Shown here piece after piece: positions 13,799 through 15,780 of a stretch of 15,780 nt of DNA. Positions within the stretch are counted from its first letter, which is position 1. The number at the start of each line of letters is the position of its first letter. Made by a program: the position numbers and the translations under genes. The stretch spans positions 1 to 15,780 of the forward strand of contig CACZNR010000016.1 of assembly GCA_902782475.1 (NCBI GenBank). The letters are read 5' to 3'. The notes under the pieces were generated by a model. It saw only the letters and a program-made list of their open reading frames with translations, was not told where the DNA came from and did no database searches. The DNA is from an uncultured Eubacteriales bacterium. Its GTDB lineage: Bacteria; Bacillota; Clostridia; Christensenellales; Christensenellaceae.

Positions 13799-15694
13799 TT
13801 ATTCCAGTTCCAGTGCACCGGTGTACAGCTGATAATATTTGCCTTTCTCGGCAATGAGGGAGTTATGATCTCCTCTCTCGATTATCTCGCCGTGTTCAAG
13901 GACTATGATTGCATCGGAGTTACGGACCGTTGAAAGTCTGTGTGCTATGATGAACACCGTTCTTCCTTCCATCAGTTGATCCATGCCGGCCTCGATAAGG
14001 TGTTCTGTTCTGGTATCGATGGATGAAGTTGCTTCATCAAGTATCAGTACAGGCGGATCTGCAACGGCTGCCCTTGAAATGTTCAGGAGCTGTCTCTGTC
14101 CCTGTGAGAGGTTTCCGCCGTTTGCCTCCAGCATCGTATCGTAACCATGAGGCAGTTTCCTTATGAATGAATCTGCGTTTGCAAGTTTTGCTGCAGCAAT
14201 GCATTCCTCATCAGTGGCATCGAGCTTTCCGTAACGGATATTGTCCATGACCGTTCCGCTGAAAAGGTTGGTATCCTGAAGCACCACTCCAAGGGATCTT
14301 CTGAGGTCATCCTTCTTAATCCTGTTTATGTTTATGCCGTCATACCTTATCTTGCCGTCAGGAACATCGTAGAACCTGTTTATAAGGTTGGTGATGGTGG
14401 TCTTTCCTGCACCGGTGGATCCGACGAAAGCTATCTTCTGTCCTGGCTTAGCATAAAGGCTTATGTCATTAAGTACTGTCTTGTTCTTCTCATAGCCAAA
14501 CACTACATGCTCAAGTCTGACATCACCCTTAAGCTCCACAAGCTCTGTGGTGCCGTCGCTGTGAGGTACTTTCCATGCCCACTTTCCTGTCCTCTTTGAG
14601 GATTCAGTGAGCACTCCGTTCTCATCCTTCTCTGCATAGACCAGTGTGACCTTTCCTTCGTCAACTTCCTCAGGTGTATCCAGGAGTTCAAATACTCTTT
14701 CAGCGCCTGCGAGGGCTGCCATGATGTAGTTAAACTGTGTGGACATGTTGGTGATAGGCCTTGAGAATGTTCTCGAATATTCAAGGAAAGAAGCTATGGT
14801 ACCTACATCCAGTTCTCCTGAGATGGCCATGGAAGCTCCTACGACTGCACACAGTGCATATGTAACATATGAGAGGTTTGCCATAAGTGGCATGAGCATT
14901 CCTGTAGCTCCCTGTGACTGCTGTCCTGCAAGTCTGTGTCTGTTGTTTATCTCTGAGAAGCCTTCCTTTATTATCTCCTCACGGTTGAATACCTTTACTA
15001 CTCTCTGTCCTTCGATCATCTCTTCGGAGTATCCGTTTACATCAGCCATTGCTCTCTGTACCTGCTTGAAGTACTTTCTTGAATGACGTGATATGAAGAA
15101 TATGCATATGGACATAACTACCATCATGCCAAAGACTATAAGTGACAGCTTTATATTCAGTGAGATCATTATCACAGCTGTAAATGTTACTGAAAGGATC
15201 GACTGTATGAGCTGCGGGAATGTCATTGAAAGCATCTGGCGCAGTGTATCAGTATCATTTGTGAATCGGGACATGATGTCACCATGTGAATTAGTGTCGT
15301 AGTATCTGATAGGCAGTTTCTGGAGGTGTTCAAAAAGATCCATCCTCATCTTGCACAATGTACCGGTGGATATGGTCACCATCATCCTTGAATAGAGGAA
15401 GCTGGAAAATGCACCGATATAATAAACTGCTGCCATAACAGCTATCATGCTGATCAGACCTGAAAGATCAGGACCCTTTACTCCTATGAGAGGAAGTATA
15501 TTGTCATTTATAAGAGGCTTCAGGAAGTATGCTGAAGCAACACTTGCTCCAACGCTCAGTACTATCAGGAGTATGACCATGATGAGCCTTGATTTGAAAG
15601 AGAAGAAATATGAAAGAATCCTCTTGAGAGTGCCCTTCATGTCCTTTGGCTTTGCTGTTCTTTTCTGAACATATCTGCTTTTCTGTTCTGCCAT
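13799..15694 (-). CDS. ABC exporter half-transporter (membrane domain fused to ATPase)
   Basis: The 631-residue protein has six-helix exporter topology (about residues 35-330; KLPIRYYDTNSHGDIMSRFTNDTD is seen as LPIRYYDTNSHGDIMSRFTN) and a C-terminal nucleotide-binding domain. Walker A is GSTGAGKT (425-432), the signature is LSQGQ (529-533), Walker B is VLILDEATSS with catalytic E554, and the switch histidine is H585 in IIAHRLS. An extra segment of about 40 residues (350-388, RTGKWAWK region) links the two domains. The upstream gene encodes a second ABC half-transporter ending two bases before this ATG (15694), so the two probably form a heterodimer exporting lipids, drugs or peptides; the substrate is unknown. 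AGGAG lies ten bases upstream; an in-frame GTG at 15700 is a less likely start. Confidence 0.95.
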   Translation of the reverse strand: MAEQKSRYVQKRTAKPKDMKGTLKRILSYFFSFKSRLIMVILLIVLSVGASVASAYFLKPLINDNILPLIGVKGPDLSGLISMIAVMAAVYYIGAFSSFLYSRMMVTISTGTLCKMRMDLFEHLQKLPIRYYDTNSHGDIMSRFTNDTDTLRQMLSMTFPQLIQSILSVTFTAVIMISLNIKLSLIVFGMMVVMSICIFFISRHSRKYFKQVQRAMADVNGYSEEMIEGQRVVKVFNREEIIKEGFSEINNRHRLAGQQSQGATGMLMPLMANLSYVTYALCAVVGASMAISGELDVGTIASFLEYSRTFSRPITNMSTQFNYIMAALAGAERVFELLDTPEEVDEGKVTLVYAEKDENGVLTESSKRTGKWAWKVPHSDGTTELVELKGDVRLEHVVFGYEKNKTVLNDISLYAKPGQKIAFVGSTGAGKTTITNLINRFYDVPDGKIRYDGININRIKKDDLRRSLGVVLQDTNLFSGTVMDNIRYGKLDATDEECIAAAKLANADSFIRKLPHGYDTMLEANGGNLSQGQRQLLNISRAAVADPPVLILDEATSSIDTRTEHLIEAGMDQLMEGRTVFIIAHRLSTVRNSDAIIVLEHGEIIERGDHNSLIAEKGKYYQLYTGALELE

Positions 15695-15696
15695 GA

Positions 15697-15780
15697 TCAC
15701 TCAACTCCTTTCTGCTGTGATTCATACAGTTCCCTGTAGAATACATTGGACTGCATGAGTTCATCGTGAGTTCCCTCACC
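15697..15780 (-). CDS. ABC exporter partner subunit, C-terminal 27 residues
   Basis: The frame is open from the window edge to a TGA at 15699-15697. The visible residues include EGTHDELMQSNVFYRELYES, the end of an ABC exporter nucleotide-binding domain just after the switch histidine region (the G-x-H-xEL motif). The stop lies two bases before the ATG of the next half-transporter, and that gene's ribosome-binding site is inside these last codons. The rest of the gene is outside the window. Confidence 0.88.
   Translation of the reverse strand, partial: GEGTHDELMQSNVFYRELYESQQKGVE

Noticed and set aside
13387..13857. 156-codon plus-strand frame
   Set aside because: It runs antisense to the NifX-like gene, through that gene's promoter and the ABC exporter terminator, and has no family features.
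1..15780. CRISPR array, insertion sequence or long direct repeats
   Set aside because: No regularly spaced repeats, transposase or paired terminal repeats were seen on reading both strands.

Overview
The window looks like chromosomal DNA from a low-to-moderate GC Bacillota, most likely a clostridial relative. The main reasons are the polA-coaE-soluble lytic transglycosylase gene order, frequent ATA and AGA/AGG codons, a Pol I with a degraded proofreading domain, a DUF3810-type metallopeptidase and paired ABC exporter half-genes. This placement is inference; no rRNA is present to fix it.

Nearly everything is on the minus strand. From left to right: the 3' end of a plus-strand DUF3810 gene (1-381) meets the end of a tightly packed minus-strand operon (6978 down to 382), and both stop codons sit in the loop of a shared hairpin. 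In transcription order that operon is an ECF sigma factor, DNA polymerase I (polA), dephospho-CoA kinase (coaE), a lytic transglycosylase, a family-5 solute-binding lipoprotein and a membrane-anchored glycerophosphodiester phosphodiesterase. All five junctions overlap or have a gap of one base. A divergent plus-strand tRNA-Leu(CAA) with a strong promoter and terminator sits just upstream of the sigma gene.

Beyond the tRNA is a Phd-Doc type toxin-antitoxin pair with its own promoter and a small inverted repeat, probably mobile cargo. Next comes a minus-strand set read from ftsZ: ftsZ (good promoter near 13005-13033), a hairpin terminator, then a CtpE-like P-type ATPase, a divergent OMPDC/HUMPS-fold protein and a YgjP-type zinc metallopeptidase. 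The last three are joined by 4-base and 1-base overlaps.

The right end holds a NifX/NifB-type cluster-binding protein with a Cys/His-rich tail, and the second half-gene of an ABC exporter pair with a strong terminator. Only the last 27 codons of its partner are in the window.

Most genes are recognisable housekeeping or common accessory families. I do not see a clearly new defence or mobile system. The points most worth a second look are the altered active-site motif of the HUMPS-like protein and its coupling to the ATPase and YgjP genes, the ATPase start that follows a terminator hairpin and has no Shine-Dalgarno, the palindrome beside the ftsZ promoter, the in-frame open leader of ftsZ, and the orphan ECF sigma factor at the head of the polA operon.
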